DNA from: Streptomyces poonensis
Lineage (GTDB): Bacteria; Actinomycetota; Actinomycetes; Streptomycetales; Streptomycetaceae
Reading direction: 5' to 3'
NCBI RefSeq assembly: GCF_014650915.1
Contig: NZ_BMVW01000005.1
Coordinates: 62,001-126,000 of the forward strand
DNA: 64,000 nucleotides
Shown here one piece after another: positions 53,093 through 62,367 of the stretch; position 1 is the first letter of the stretch; each line of letters begins with the position of its first letter. The position numbers and the translations under genes are program-made. A model generated the notes under the pieces. That model saw only the letters and a list, made by a program, of their open reading frames with translations. It ran no database searches and was not told where the DNA came from.

Positions 53093-53185
53093 TCGGCTGT
53101 CGGCTACCGATCCTCAGCGGCGGCCGAGACAGGCCACGTCGTCGGTGAGGGCCGTCAAGGTGCTGTCACCTCATGCGGACCGTGC

Positions 53186-54838
53186 TCACTTGACGTCCAC
53201 GAAGTCCAGGCGGCTCTGACCGTAGAAGTGAAGATAGTTGTCGCCGGCGTACCTGGCCTGCCAGTCTCCGTCCTTGGTCGCCTTGAGGGTCTTCGTGAAC
53301 TTGCCGTTCTTGTCCGTCACGGCGGTGCCGGCCTTCTTCCAGGTGGTCTTGCCCTTCGCGCGGAAGTAGAGGTCGACCCGCGCGTCGGCGAACTTCTGCC
53401 ACTTCCCGCTGAAGTCGTTCTTCTCCTCGAGCTTGCCGGTGATCTTGAGGGAGGCGCCCTTCTTGACCGGCTCGGGGCTCGCGTTGAACTCCGGGAAGGC
53501 CGTCATCGAGCGGGACACCATGTACGACTCCGGGGCGGGGCCCGCCGGGATCTGCTTGGTGCCGGGGAACTGGAACCGCCAGACGCCCGCGCCCGGGTAG
53601 GGCAGGTCCGCGGCCGTGACCGTACGGGAGCTGTCGCCCTTGGCTGCGGGACTGTTGATGGTCTTCTTGGTGACCCAGGTCTTGGAGCCCAGCGCCTTGA
53701 ACTGAAGGTTCACCTTCAGGGTCGTCGGGGCCGGGATGTCGTAACGGTCGAAGACGGCCGACACCGAGATCTTCTTGTAGCGGCTGACGGTGACGTCGGG
53801 TTGCCTGTGGAAGCCGGCGCTCGTCGTCGGGTCCGGGGTGACGTACGCGTACGTGGTGGGCACCCATGGCGTGCCATGGAGGGCGATCGTCTGCCGTTGG
53901 GTGCCGTAGACGGGGACCTCGGTGGTGAAGCGTCCGTCATCCCCGGTCTTGAAGCTGCGTACTTCGTACACCGACATGGGCGTGCCGACGGGAACCGGCT
54001 TGGAGACGCCGTTGCGGTCGCGGTAGGTGGCCCGGCCGCTCAGCGGGACGTCCGTCCCGTCCGCGCCCCTCACCGTGGGCGAGTCCAGCGTGATGGTGGT
54101 CGAGGCCTGGTAGACCTCGACCTGGCGGGTCAGACCGTGCGCGGCAGCCGCGCCGGCCGGCCGGAGGACCACCGCGACGTCGTTCTGGTACGTCGACGTG
54201 TCGTGCTTCTCCGTGCCCGTGAAGGTGTAGGACGTCTCGACATGGCCCGCGGCGTCGGTGGTCAGTTCCGTCTTCGCCGCGGTCGTCTCCAGGACCAGTC
54301 GGCCGTTCGCCATCGGCGTCTCGGAGTCGTCGCGCGGGTCGCGCAGCGTCGCGTCCGCCGTGACGGTCACCGTCCTGTTCTCCAGGTCCGGCTCCCCGCT
54401 CACCTCGAACCTCTTGACCTGCGGTATCAGGTGGTAGTCGAAAACCGCCTCGTCCTTGTGAAGGATCGTTTCGCCCCCGGTGCCGTCGTACTCGACGTCC
54501 ACCGCGTACCGGCCCAGGTCCGCCAGGCCCAGCGCGGAGGTTCTGATACCGGTCTCACCGGGGTCGTCCTGGCAGGACGGCATGCAGATGTCCTCGTCCT
54601 GCAGGACGTCGAACTTGGTGATGGTCGCCACCGGAGTGTCGGTGCCCGTCTTGCGCAGGAGCACCTTCAGGTCCTTCGGCAGCTTGGTCGTACCGAAGTC
54701 CAGGAAGATCGCGGTCTCACTGGTCCGGACCGAGGGGCCCGACGGATACGGATCGGCCGCCTGTGCCGCCGCCGGAACCGCGAGCACGCCACCGAGCGCG
54801 CCGAGCGTGCACAGCACCGAGAGGGTGGGTCTTCTCAT
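53186..54838 (-). CDS. Secreted protein with repeated beta-sandwich-like regions, paralogue 2
   Basis: 550 residues with a signal peptide almost the same as that of its neighbour (MRRPTLSVLCTLGALGGV). The two proteins align along their whole length with high identity. They differ most near the N-terminus, where this copy has CMPSCQDD with two extra Cys, and around YQASTTITLD. The ATG at 54838 has GGGGGAA upstream. Tandem duplication that reached into glnA explains the pair. The function is unknown. Confidence 0.85.
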   Translation of the reverse strand: MRRPTLSVLCTLGALGGVLAVPAAAQAADPYPSGPSVRTSETAIFLDFGTTKLPKDLKVLLRKTGTDTPVATITKFDVLQDEDICMPSCQDDPGETGIRTSALGLADLGRYAVDVEYDGTGGETILHKDEAVFDYHLIPQVKRFEVSGEPDLENRTVTVTADATLRDPRDDSETPMANGRLVLETTAAKTELTTDAAGHVETSYTFTGTEKHDTSTYQNDVAVVLRPAGAAAAHGLTRQVEVYQASTTITLDSPTVRGADGTDVPLSGRATYRDRNGVSKPVPVGTPMSVYEVRSFKTGDDGRFTTEVPVYGTQRQTIALHGTPWVPTTYAYVTPDPTTSAGFHRQPDVTVSRYKKISVSAVFDRYDIPAPTTLKVNLQFKALGSKTWVTKKTINSPAAKGDSSRTVTAADLPYPGAGVWRFQFPGTKQIPAGPAPESYMVSRSMTAFPEFNASPEPVKKGASLKITGKLEEKNDFSGKWQKFADARVDLYFRAKGKTTWKKAGTAVTDKNGKFTKTLKATKDGDWQARYAGDNYLHFYGQSRLDFVDVK

Positions 54839-55000
54839 GTGTTCCCCCCAGAGAAAGCAACAATCGATCAGCCCGTTCAGACCTGCGGAGGGGCCGGAAG
54901 GTTGTAAAGACGACGAAACCGAGCGTTGGACGGGCGTTCGCCGGGCATTCGCCGTCTGTGCCGAGGTGCGTGAACGGGTGCGCATTCCAGGGAGGCGGGC

Positions 55001-55039
55001 GGAGTCCCGCCACCACTCTGAGGGTGGTGGCGGGACTCC
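55001..55039 (-). terminator. Perfect hairpin after the 102-residue membrane protein gene
   Basis: A 16-base stem (55001-55016 with 55024-55039) with a seven-base loop, seven bases past the stop of the gene at 55046. Confidence 0.75.
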
Positions 55040-55045
55040 GTCGTC

Positions 55046-55354
55046 TCACCTCCCGCTCTTCTCGCGCTCCTGACGGCGGGCCTCCAGAGGCCGTTCACGG
55101 CGGTAACGGCGCTCCCACTTGGCCTGGCGGTCACGGCGGTCGCGATACGCGCGGTAGGTGGACGGCATGCTCTGCGCACCGCCCGCCCCGGAACCGGAGC
55201 CGGACCCGGACGAGGACCTCTTCGACGCCTCGTCGCGGGTGCGGCCGTACTGGAGGTACACGAACAGAAGGGCCACCGCGGCGAGCCAGTAGATGTGATT
55301 GCCGAAACCCAGGACGACCAGGATCAGGGTCGCTGTGAGGACCAAGGTGGCCAT
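55046..55354 (-). CDS. Small membrane protein of unknown function
   Basis: 102 residues. Two short hydrophobic segments (LVLTATLILVVLGFG and YWLAAVALLFVYLQYG) form a hairpin or one bent anchor, then a Ser/Gly linker and a strongly basic Arg-rich tail. GGAGG before the ATG is a good ribosome site. Probably a cytoplasm-facing basic tail on the membrane. Confidence 0.78.
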   Translation of the reverse strand: MATLVLTATLILVVLGFGNHIYWLAAVALLFVYLQYGRTRDEASKRSSSGSGSGSGAGGAQSMPSTYRAYRDRRDRQAKWERRYRRERPLEARRQEREKSGR

Positions 55355-55762
55355 GACGGGCCTCCCTCCTCGTGGGCGTGGTGATGACTGAACGTGATGA
55401 CTGAACGTAATGACGTGGCTGTTGACGGATGCTGACAGATGCTGATGGGTACTGACGGATGCTGGTCGGTGCTGGGGACGAGACGTCCGCCGTCAGTGTG
55501 TCGAGAGTAGTCCGGCTCCTGGGAAGTGGCGCCTGTCCTGCGGGAAGCGTGCCGGGCGGCTCGGTCCCGCCTGTCCAGGATGCTCGCCCGATGGCTTCCC
55601 GCGCATCCGAATTTGCGGCGCGTCCGCTTCCGCCGAGGGACGGTCGACCGTGGGAGCGCTTACACGGAGTCACGGAACGCGGCGGTGCCGCCCGCCCCCA
55701 CGGGGCGGACGGCACCGGAACGGTCTGACGGACGGGTCGGCTGCCGGGCCGGCCGAAGCCCC
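55355..55762. other. Noncoding stretch with short degenerate repeats
   Basis: 55379-55475 has repeated GATGACTGAACGT and GGATGCTG words. The right end has a hairpin (55683-55698 with 55702-55717, one mismatch) that probably ends the gene at 55763. No coding frame is supported. Confidence 0.55.
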
Positions 55763-56071
55763 TCAGCGGCTGTAGCGCATCAGCGCACGGACCATGTGGC
55801 AGGTCGTGTCCGACGGCGGGTGGACGCCGATGAGTTCGGCCGTGCTGCGGATGGTCTCGTTGCGGGCCTGGTTGGGGACGTAGACGCCGGAGTCCAGCAG
55901 GGCGATGGCGAGGCGCATCGCCTTCAGGCGGCGGTTGTGCGTGATGTACCACTCGCGGGGACGGCCCGGCGGCAGCGGGCTCTTCTCCACGGGTGTGTAC
56001 GGAAGGTCGAGCAGGACCGGCCTCTTGGCCGTGGACTGGGTGGGCAGCGGCTTGAGTGCGGCAGCGGGCAC
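55763..56071 (-). CDS. Conserved actinobacterial protein of unknown function
   Basis: 102 residues. A Pro-rich N-terminus (ALLKPLP-like, then KRPVLLDLPYTPVEKSPLPP) is followed by a helical part with REWYITHNRRLKAMRLAIAL and DTTCHMVRALMRYSR. The GTG at 56071 is preferred because AGGAGG ends only six bases before it; the ATG at 56077 directly touches that site and would be too close. No family function is recognised. Confidence 0.72.
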   Translation of the reverse strand: MPAAALKPLPTQSTAKRPVLLDLPYTPVEKSPLPPGRPREWYITHNRRLKAMRLAIALLDSGVYVPNQARNETIRSTAELIGVHPPSDTTCHMVRALMRYSR

Positions 56072-56246
56072 AGGCATCCTCCTGTCGCGGTCAGGGAGCC
56101 GCCGGACCCCCGGCAACTCCCTCGAACACTGCTTCAATTTTACTGCCCACCACTGACAATCGCCCCTGGCCAGAGGCACTTTGGGGGACTGTGACAAGGG
56201 CGGGTGTGACAGGGGTGGCGCCCGGTGTTTCCCGTACCGTGTGGGC

Positions 56247-56606
56247 ATGGAGATCTGGATCAATCCGGCCTGCTCGAAGTGCCGCAGCGCGATCGGCCTG
56301 CTGGACGCGGAGGGCGCCGAGTACACCGTGCGCCGGTATCTGGAGGACGTGCCGGGCGAGGACGAGATCCGGGACGTTCTCGCGCGCCTCGGGCTGGAGC
56401 CGTGGGACATCACCCGGACACAGGAGGCCGCCGCGAAGGAGCTCGGGATGAAGGAGTGGCCCCGCGACGCCGGCTCCCGGGACCGGTGGGTGCGGGCGCT
56501 CGCCGAGCACCCGAAGCTCATCCAGCGGCCGATCATCACCGCCGACGACGGCAGCGCGGTGGTGGCGCGCACGGAGGAAGCGGTACGGGACGCCCTGTCC
56601 CGGTGA
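56247..56606 (+). CDS. ArsC/Spx-family protein (arsenate reductase-like)
   Basis: 119 residues of thioredoxin fold. The N-terminal motif NPACSKCRSA holds the Cys that attacks arsenate in ArsC, and RYLEDVPGEDEIRDVLARLG and the later QRPIITADDGSAVVAR complete the family pattern with its catalytic-type Arg. Many members reduce other substrates or act as regulators, so arsenate is not certain. No other arsenic genes are nearby. Confidence 0.87.
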   Translation: MEIWINPACSKCRSAIGLLDAEGAEYTVRRYLEDVPGEDEIRDVLARLGLEPWDITRTQEAAAKELGMKEWPRDAGSRDRWVRALAEHPKLIQRPIITADDGSAVVARTEEAVRDALSR

Positions 56607-56748
56607 GCGGTGAGCGGTGAGCGGCGGGCGGTGAGCGGTCGTCCGGGGCGGTCCAGCGGCGGCGGGGCCGCCCGCGTCCATCGCATACGAGCGGCCGCCC
56701 AGCCCCGCACGGGATCTCACGGTGTCGCCCCACCCCGGGAAGTCGCAG

Positions 56749-56786
56749 GTAACACGGCCTTCACACATGGGCAACGGGCGGGAAAC
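56749..56786 (+). promoter_or_regulatory. GlnR-binding site upstream of glnII
   Basis: GTAAC-n6-TTCAC-n6-GCAAC-n6-GAAAC with exact six-base spacers, the GlnR arrangement; the second half-site is the poorest. It lies about 110 bases before the glnII start. Confidence 0.8.
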
Positions 56787-56893
56787 CGCCCGTTGACAAG
56801 CTGCGGGCATCCCACGCGGCGCCCCAGTGCCGCAGCGCCGCCGCAGGCACCCGCGCGACTGCGACCCGCAGACCCACCGAAGGATGTGGCCCC

Positions 56894-57922
56894 GTGACGT
56901 TCAAGGCTGAGTACATCTGGATCGACGGCACCGAGCCGACGGCCAAGCTCCGTTCCAAGACGAAGATCCTGGCCGACGACGCCAAGGGCGCCGAGCTGCC
57001 GATCTGGGGCTTCGACGGGTCCTCCACCAACCAGGCCGAGGGCCACGCCTCGGACCGCGTGCTGAAGCCGGTGTTCACCTGCCCCGACCCGATCCGCGGC
57101 GGCGACGACATCCTCGTGCTGTGCGAGGTCCTGAACATCGACATGACCCCGCACGCGTCCAACACGCGGGCCGCGCTGACCGAGGTCGCCGAGAAGTTCG
57201 CCGCGCAGGAGCCGATCTTCGGCATCGAGCAGGAGTACACCCTCTTCCAGGACGGCCGTCCGCTGGGCTTCCCGGCCGGCGGCTTCCCCGCCCCGCAGGG
57301 CGGCTACTACTGCGGTGTCGGCGCGGACGAGATCTTCGGCCGGGACGTCGTCGAGGCCCACCTGGACAACTGCCTGAAGGCCGGTCTCGGCATCTCCGGC
57401 ATCAACGCCGAGGTCATGCCGGGCCAGTGGGAGTTCCAGGTCGGTCCGCTCTCCCCGCTGGTGGTCGCCGACCAGCTGTGGGTGGCCCGCTGGCTGCTCT
57501 ACCGCACCGCCGAGGACTTCGGTATCTCCGCCACCCTCGACCCCAAGCCGGTCAAGGGCGACTGGAACGGCGCCGGCGCGCACACCAACTTCTCCACCAA
57601 GGCCATGCGCGAGGGCTACGACGCGATCATCACCGCGTGCGAGTCGCTCGGTGAGGGCTCCAAGCCGCTCGACCACGTCAAGAACTACGGCGCCGGCATC
57701 GACACCCGCCTCACCGGTCTGCACGAGACGGCCCCCTGGGACAAGTTCTCCTACGGCGTCTCCGACCGCGGCGCCTCGGTCCGCATCCCGTGGCAGGTCG
57801 AGAAGGACGGCAAGGGCTACATCGAGGACCGCCGCCCGAACGCCAACGTCGACCCCTACGTCGTGACGCGCCTCCTGGTGGACACCTGCTGCTCCGCGCT
57901 GGAGAAGGCCGGCCAGGTCTGA
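56894..57922 (+). CDS. glnII: Glutamine synthetase type II (eukaryote-like)
   Basis: 342 residues, the octameric GSII form, which is heat-labile and not adenylylated. Marks are the N-terminal YIWIDGTEPTAKLRSKTK, FDGSSTNQAEG, EQEYTLFQ and NGAGAHTNFSTKAMR. GTG start with AAGGA upstream. The second glutamine synthetase of the window after glnA, 27 kb away because of the inserted element; both have GlnR boxes. A strong terminator follows. Confidence 0.97.
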   Translation: MTFKAEYIWIDGTEPTAKLRSKTKILADDAKGAELPIWGFDGSSTNQAEGHASDRVLKPVFTCPDPIRGGDDILVLCEVLNIDMTPHASNTRAALTEVAEKFAAQEPIFGIEQEYTLFQDGRPLGFPAGGFPAPQGGYYCGVGADEIFGRDVVEAHLDNCLKAGLGISGINAEVMPGQWEFQVGPLSPLVVADQLWVARWLLYRTAEDFGISATLDPKPVKGDWNGAGAHTNFSTKAMREGYDAIITACESLGEGSKPLDHVKNYGAGIDTRLTGLHETAPWDKFSYGVSDRGASVRIPWQVEKDGKGYIEDRRPNANVDPYVVTRLLVDTCCSALEKAGQV

Positions 57923-57940
57923 CCCGCTCCCCCGCTTCCC

Positions 57941-57975
57941 GAAGGGGCGCCCACCGGCTTGGTGGGCGCCCCTTC
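57941..57975 (+). terminator. Strong hairpin after glnII
   Basis: A perfect 15-base stem (57941-57955 with 57961-57975) with a five-base loop, 18 bases past the stop. Confidence 0.8.
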
Positions 57976-58023
57976 CGTGTCGTACGTGACCCCGTTGTCA
58001 GTGGGGCGTGCCAGGGTGAGCAC

Positions 58024-58947
58024 ATGGAGAACGACGGGGCTCTCGCCATCAAGGTGGAGACCGAGAACTGGCAGACGCACACCCGCACTTCGCCGGAGGA
58101 GCTGCGGGAGCTGGTGTACCGCATCGGGGGTGAGCACGACCGGTGGCTGGTCGTGCAGCGGATACCCGACATACCCGACGTCTTCGTCCAGGTGTGGCAC
58201 GAGGAGGGCGGCGACGCCTACCAGTTGGAGTACCGGGACGGGCGGGACCGCTTCTTCGGTACGGTCGTCACGCATCCGGAGCACGTGGCCGAGGCCATGA
58301 CCGGCTGGGCCCGGCGGGCGGACGGCTGGGAGGCCGGGTTCGAGTGGACCGCACTCGACCACGACCCCCCGGAAGACGTGCCGGAGCTTCCGGACGATGT
58401 GCGCGAACAGGTGGAGGAGCACACCCGCACCCTGCTGGCCTGCGGCTACGGCACCCGCGCCCAGCTGGCCGAGGCCGCCGAGCACGTCCTGGTGGACGGT
58501 GACGACCGGCCCGTGTCCCCGGCCCAGGCACGGCGGCTCGTCGACCGGTTGTGGCTGGAGCGGCTGGCCGAGCAGGAGACATGGGAGGGGACCACCGACC
58601 CCGAGCGCCTCACCCGGGCCTTCGCGACACTGGAGGCGAGCGGCATCACCGCCAGGGAGAACTTCACCTGCTGCCGTAGCTGCGGCACCAGCGAGATAGG
58701 CGCCGAGCGCGAGGACGCGCGCGGGTTCGTGTTCTTCCACTCGCAGTGCACCGAGGGAGCGGCCGCCGGTCATGGACTGTGGCTGCTGTACGGCGGGTTC
58801 GACGGATCGGCCGGCACCACGGCGGCGGTCGGCCGGGAGGTCGTGGCGGCGCTCACCGAGGCCGGGCTGTCCGCGCAGTGGGACGGCGATCCCGGAGACG
58901 CGATCACGGTCACTCCGCTGACCTGGCACAGACGACTGGTCGGGTAG
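58024..58947 (+). CDS. DUF6891-like protein of unknown function
   Basis: 307 acidic residues. The first part (to about 110) has WLVVQRIPDIPDVFVQVWHE and YQLEYRDG; the second begins with a charged helix and contains ITARENFTCCRSCGTSEIG, GFVFFHSQCTEGA and WLLYGGF, the pattern of DUF6891 proteins with a possible Cys metal site. The ATG follows a GAGCAC, a weak ribosome site. The function is unknown. Confidence 0.78.
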   Translation: MENDGALAIKVETENWQTHTRTSPEELRELVYRIGGEHDRWLVVQRIPDIPDVFVQVWHEEGGDAYQLEYRDGRDRFFGTVVTHPEHVAEAMTGWARRADGWEAGFEWTALDHDPPEDVPELPDDVREQVEEHTRTLLACGYGTRAQLAEAAEHVLVDGDDRPVSPAQARRLVDRLWLERLAEQETWEGTTDPERLTRAFATLEASGITARENFTCCRSCGTSEIGAEREDARGFVFFHSQCTEGAAAGHGLWLLYGGFDGSAGTTAAVGREVVAALTEAGLSAQWDGDPGDAITVTPLTWHRRLVG

Positions 58948-59036
58948 GGAGGTTGTCGCCCTTGTCACGCCGCGAGGGCGTCCACTCAGTGAGAGGAGTC
59001 TCCCGGCCCGCCCCCGGTGTCTGCTTCAATGGGGCC

Positions 59037-59159
59037 ATGGCCAGCTTCCGGAAGTACCTCGCGACGGGTCGCCATGACCTCGAGCCCTTCTGGCCTTCCC
59101 GTCAGCACCACGACTTCGACCGGGTGTGTTGCCGCGCGACGAACGCGCCGGCCCGCTGA
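59037..59159 (+). CDS. Possible 40-residue leader peptide
   Basis: MASFRKYLATGRHDLEPFW, then SRQHHDFDRVCCRATNAP. The H-x-DF-x-RV-x-C pattern with paired Cys resembles actinobacterial leader peptides that sense cysteine. There is no ribosome site, so translation may be leaderless. It lies 115 bases before the winged-helix regulator gene. It may equally be a chance frame. Confidence 0.4.
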   Translation: MASFRKYLATGRHDLEPFWPSRQHHDFDRVCCRATNAPAR

Positions 59160-59274
59160 AGCCGTACACCCCGGCCTTCGGCCCGCGCGCACGACGTACG
59201 TCCCGGCGAGCCCGACCACGAATCGCGGCCGTCGCCCTTCCGTCGAACCCCTCGCGCGAAAGAGCTGACCTCTC

Positions 59275-59892
59275 ATGGCGACCACCCGTCCCCTCTCCAC
59301 CGCCGCCCTGACCACCGCTCCCCTCACCGCCCCCGACTCCTCCCCCGCCCCCGGCTCCGCACGGCACCGGCTGCGCGCCGTCGACCGGGACGAGGCGGTA
59401 CAGGTCGCGGACTTCCTGCCGCCGGGCACCACCTGGCTGCCCGCACCCCAGCACACCCTGCCCACGCTGCCGGGTCATCCGCCGATGATCGGCTACCTGG
59501 TGCTCGTACCGGCCGACCAGCAGCCGCCCGCCCTGCCGCCCGCCCTGCCGTTCGCGGTGCCGGACCGGCCGGAGACCGACGCCGAGGGCGAGAGCGGCGA
59601 CTCCCTCGTCCGTGTCGACTCCGCGCAGCGCACCGCCGAGGTCGACGGACGGCCGCTGGACCTCACGTACCTGGAGTTCGAGCTGCTCGCCCACCTGGTC
59701 GCGCACCCGAACCGGGTGCACACCCGCGATCACCTGGTCACCACCGTGTGGGGCTACGGACATGTGGGCGACGGCCGCACCGTCGACGTCCACATCGCCC
59801 GGCTGCGCCGCAAGCTGGGCACCGAACACCGCAGGACGATCCAGACGGTACGGCGGGTGGGGTACAAGTACACGCCGCCGACCGGCCGTTGA
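59275..59892 (+). CDS. Winged-helix (OmpR/PhoB C-terminal type) transcriptional regulator without receiver
   Basis: 205 residues. The C-terminal 95 form a Trans_reg_C domain (LDLTYLEFELLAHLVAHPNR, TVDVHIARLRRKLG, VRRVGYKY). The N-terminal half is Pro/Ala-rich without the Asp-phosphorylation receiver domain. Control must therefore be by other means. Targets are unknown; an epimerase gene follows 62 bases downstream. Confidence 0.87.
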   Translation: MATTRPLSTAALTTAPLTAPDSSPAPGSARHRLRAVDRDEAVQVADFLPPGTTWLPAPQHTLPTLPGHPPMIGYLVLVPADQQPPALPPALPFAVPDRPETDAEGESGDSLVRVDSAQRTAEVDGRPLDLTYLEFELLAHLVAHPNRVHTRDHLVTTVWGYGHVGDGRTVDVHIARLRRKLGTEHRRTIQTVRRVGYKYTPPTGR

Positions 59893-59954
59893 GGGAATCT
59901 CCTGACAGCAGATTCCCGTTCCGTACCGGCCGCCGCTCGGGCAGAGTCGGTGTC

Positions 59955-60968
59955 ATGAGCGGTAGGAGACTTCTGGCGCTGGGCGGGACGGAGTTCGCGG
60001 GCCGTGCCGTCGTCGAGGCGGCACTCGCCCGCGGCTGGGACGTGACGGTGTTCCACCGGGGGCGGCACCCGGCGCCCCCCGGTGCGCGGTCGCTGACAGG
60101 TGACCGCACCGCCCCCGGCGGGCTCGCGGCGCTCGCCGGCACCCCGGGCGAGTGGGACGTCGTCGTCGACACCTGGTCGGCGGCGCCACGGGCCGTACGG
60201 GACGCGGCACGGCTGCTCGCCGGCCGGGCCGGCCGGTACGTGTACGTGTCGAGCTGCTCCGTGTACGCCTGGCCGCCGCCCGCCGGGTACGACGAGAGCG
60301 TGCCCCTGGTGGAGGGCGCGTCGGCGGACGCCGGGCAGAGCGACTACGCGCGCGACAAGCGGGGCGGGGAGCTGGCGGCGCTGGAGACCTTCGGCGAGGC
60401 CCGCTCGCTGCTCGTGCGCGCGGGTCTGATCCTCGGCCCGTACGAGAACATCGGCCGCCTCCCGTGGTGGCTGACACGCCTGGCGCGCGGCGGCCCGGTG
60501 CTGGCGCCGGGGCCACGGGACCTGCCCGTCCAGTACGTGGACGTCCGCGACCTCGCCGAGTGGATCCTCACGGCGGCGGAGGCAAGGCTGAGCGGTCCGT
60601 ACAACCTGGTGGGCCCGCGCGGCCGTACGACGATGGGGGCGCTCCTCGACGCCTGTGTACGGGTCACCGGCGGCGCGGCCGAACTTCGCTGGACCCCGCC
60701 CGAGGTGCTCGCAGACGCGGGGGTCGAACCGTGGACGCAGCTGCCGGTGTGGGTGCCGCCGGACAGCGAGCTGCACGGCGCCCTCCACGCCGTGGACGTC
60801 TCCCGGGCCGTACGGGACGGGCTCCGCTGCCGGCCGGTGGCGGAGACCGTGGCCGACACGTGGGCCTGGCTGCGGGGTCTGGGCGGCGTCGCGCCCCAGC
60901 GCCCGGACCGGCCGCCGGTCGGTCTCGACCCGGCGGTGGAGGCGAAGGTGCTCGGCGCCCACGGGTGA
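59955..60968 (+). CDS. NAD-dependent epimerase/reductase family protein
   Basis: 337 residues with the atypical SDR cofactor motif LALGGTEFAGRAVVEAAL, a YVYVSSCSVYAW strand, an active-site-type YARDKRGGE (Tyr-x3-Lys), and IGRLPWWLTR and VQYVDVRDLAEW blocks typical of isoflavone-reductase or RNA-binding-like SDRs. The substrate is unknown. The start is an ATG at 59955 with no strong ribosome site. Confidence 0.83.
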   Translation: MSGRRLLALGGTEFAGRAVVEAALARGWDVTVFHRGRHPAPPGARSLTGDRTAPGGLAALAGTPGEWDVVVDTWSAAPRAVRDAARLLAGRAGRYVYVSSCSVYAWPPPAGYDESVPLVEGASADAGQSDYARDKRGGELAALETFGEARSLLVRAGLILGPYENIGRLPWWLTRLARGGPVLAPGPRDLPVQYVDVRDLAEWILTAAEARLSGPYNLVGPRGRTTMGALLDACVRVTGGAAELRWTPPEVLADAGVEPWTQLPVWVPPDSELHGALHAVDVSRAVRDGLRCRPVAETVADTWAWLRGLGGVAPQRPDRPPVGLDPAVEAKVLGAHG

Positions 60969-61080
60969 CGGTGCGGGGTGCGGCCGGCGCCACCCCCCGG
61001 TGCGGGGTGCAGCTGGCACCACCCCCGGTCCGGGCCCCATCCCCAGTGTTTCCGGCCGGTCGCTCGGCCAGACTGACGGC

Positions 61081-62367
61081 ATGAACATCGACAACACGGA
61101 CAGCGGTCGCCCGCGTACGGGGGTACGGGGCGTGGCGACGGCCGCCGGGCGGGGGCTCGTGCTGGCCTTGGTCTCGCTGCCGGCGTCGGTCCTCTGCTTC
61201 TGTCTCTCCCTGGTGTCCATCGCGCTGATACCGATCGGCGTCGGCATCGTCACCACGCCCTGGGTGCTGTCCGGGGTGCGGACGTACGCGAACTGGCGGC
61301 GGGTCGTCGCGGCGGAGTGGGGCGGGGTACGGATCCCGCCGGCGTACCGGCCGATACCGGAGGACGCGAACCCCTGGGCGCGCACCTTCGGCATGCTGCG
61401 GGACCCGGCGACGGGGCGGGATCTCGTCTGGCTGCCGGCCGACATGACGGCGGGGTTCGTGACCGCCCTGCTGCCGGCGGTGCTGGTGCTCTACCCCTTC
61501 GAAGGGTTCGCGCTGGCGGCCGGGCTGTGGCGGGTGTTCACGGACGGCAGCGACGGCATCGGGTACTGGTACGGCTTCGTGCCGGTGTCGGGCCCGGTCA
61601 GCGCGCTGGCCGCGGCGGCGCTCGGCGCGGTCCTGCTCGTGGTCGCGTACGTCCTCGCCCCGCGCCTGCTGCACGCCCACTTCCTGCTCACCCGGGCCGT
61701 GCTCGCCTCCGGCCAGAACCAGCTGGCCGAGCGCGTCCGCGTCCTCACCGAGACCCGGCGCGACGCCGTGGACGCCTCCGCCGCCGAGCTGCGCCGGATC
61801 GAGCGGGACCTGCACGACGGCGCGCAGGCGCGGCTGGTCGCCATGGGCATGGACCTCGGCACCGTCGAGGCGCTCCTCGACAAGGATCCCGAGCAGGCCA
61901 GGCGGCTCCTCGCGCAGGCCCGGCAGTCCTCCGCCGAGGCGCTGACCGAGCTGCGCGACCTGGTGCGCGGGATCCACCCGCCGGTGCTCGCGGAGCGCGG
62001 GCTCGGGGACGCCGTACGGGCGCTGGCGCTGCGGCTGCCGGTCGCCACCGAGGTCACCGTGGAGCTCGACGGCCGCCGTGCCGACGCGCCCGTCGAGTCC
62101 GCGGCCTACTTCGCGGTCAGCGAGGCGCTCACCAACGCGGTCAAGCACTCCGGCTGCGACCGGGTCTGGGTCGACCTGCACCACACCGGCGGTGTGCTGC
62201 GGGCCACGGTCACCGACAACGGCAAGGGCGGCGCCCGGATCGGCGCGGGCACGGGGCTGGCGGGCATCGAGCGGCGACTGGGTACATTCGACGGCGTCCT
62301 GGCCGTCAGCTCGCCTGCGGGCGGCCCCACCCTGGTCACCGTGGAGATCCCTTGCGCGTTGTCCTAG
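61081..62367 (+). CDS. Sensor histidine kinase (NarL-type partner, HisKA_3)
   Basis: 428 residues. Four membrane segments in a DUF-type sensor part (about residues 22-65 and 122-185) precede the HisKA_3 motif ERDLHDGAQARLV with His245. The ATPase domain has NAVKHSG and DNGKGG. The sensor has no large outside domain, so it may sense the membrane itself. The response-regulator gene overlaps its 3' end by 16 bases, which shows that they are a pair. Confidence 0.93.
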   Translation: MNIDNTDSGRPRTGVRGVATAAGRGLVLALVSLPASVLCFCLSLVSIALIPIGVGIVTTPWVLSGVRTYANWRRVVAAEWGGVRIPPAYRPIPEDANPWARTFGMLRDPATGRDLVWLPADMTAGFVTALLPAVLVLYPFEGFALAAGLWRVFTDGSDGIGYWYGFVPVSGPVSALAAAALGAVLLVVAYVLAPRLLHAHFLLTRAVLASGQNQLAERVRVLTETRRDAVDASAAELRRIERDLHDGAQARLVAMGMDLGTVEALLDKDPEQARRLLAQARQSSAEALTELRDLVRGIHPPVLAERGLGDAVRALALRLPVATEVTVELDGRRADAPVESAAYFAVSEALTNAVKHSGCDRVWVDLHHTGGVLRATVTDNGKGGARIGAGTGLAGIERRLGTFDGVLAVSSPAGGPTLVTVEIPCALS

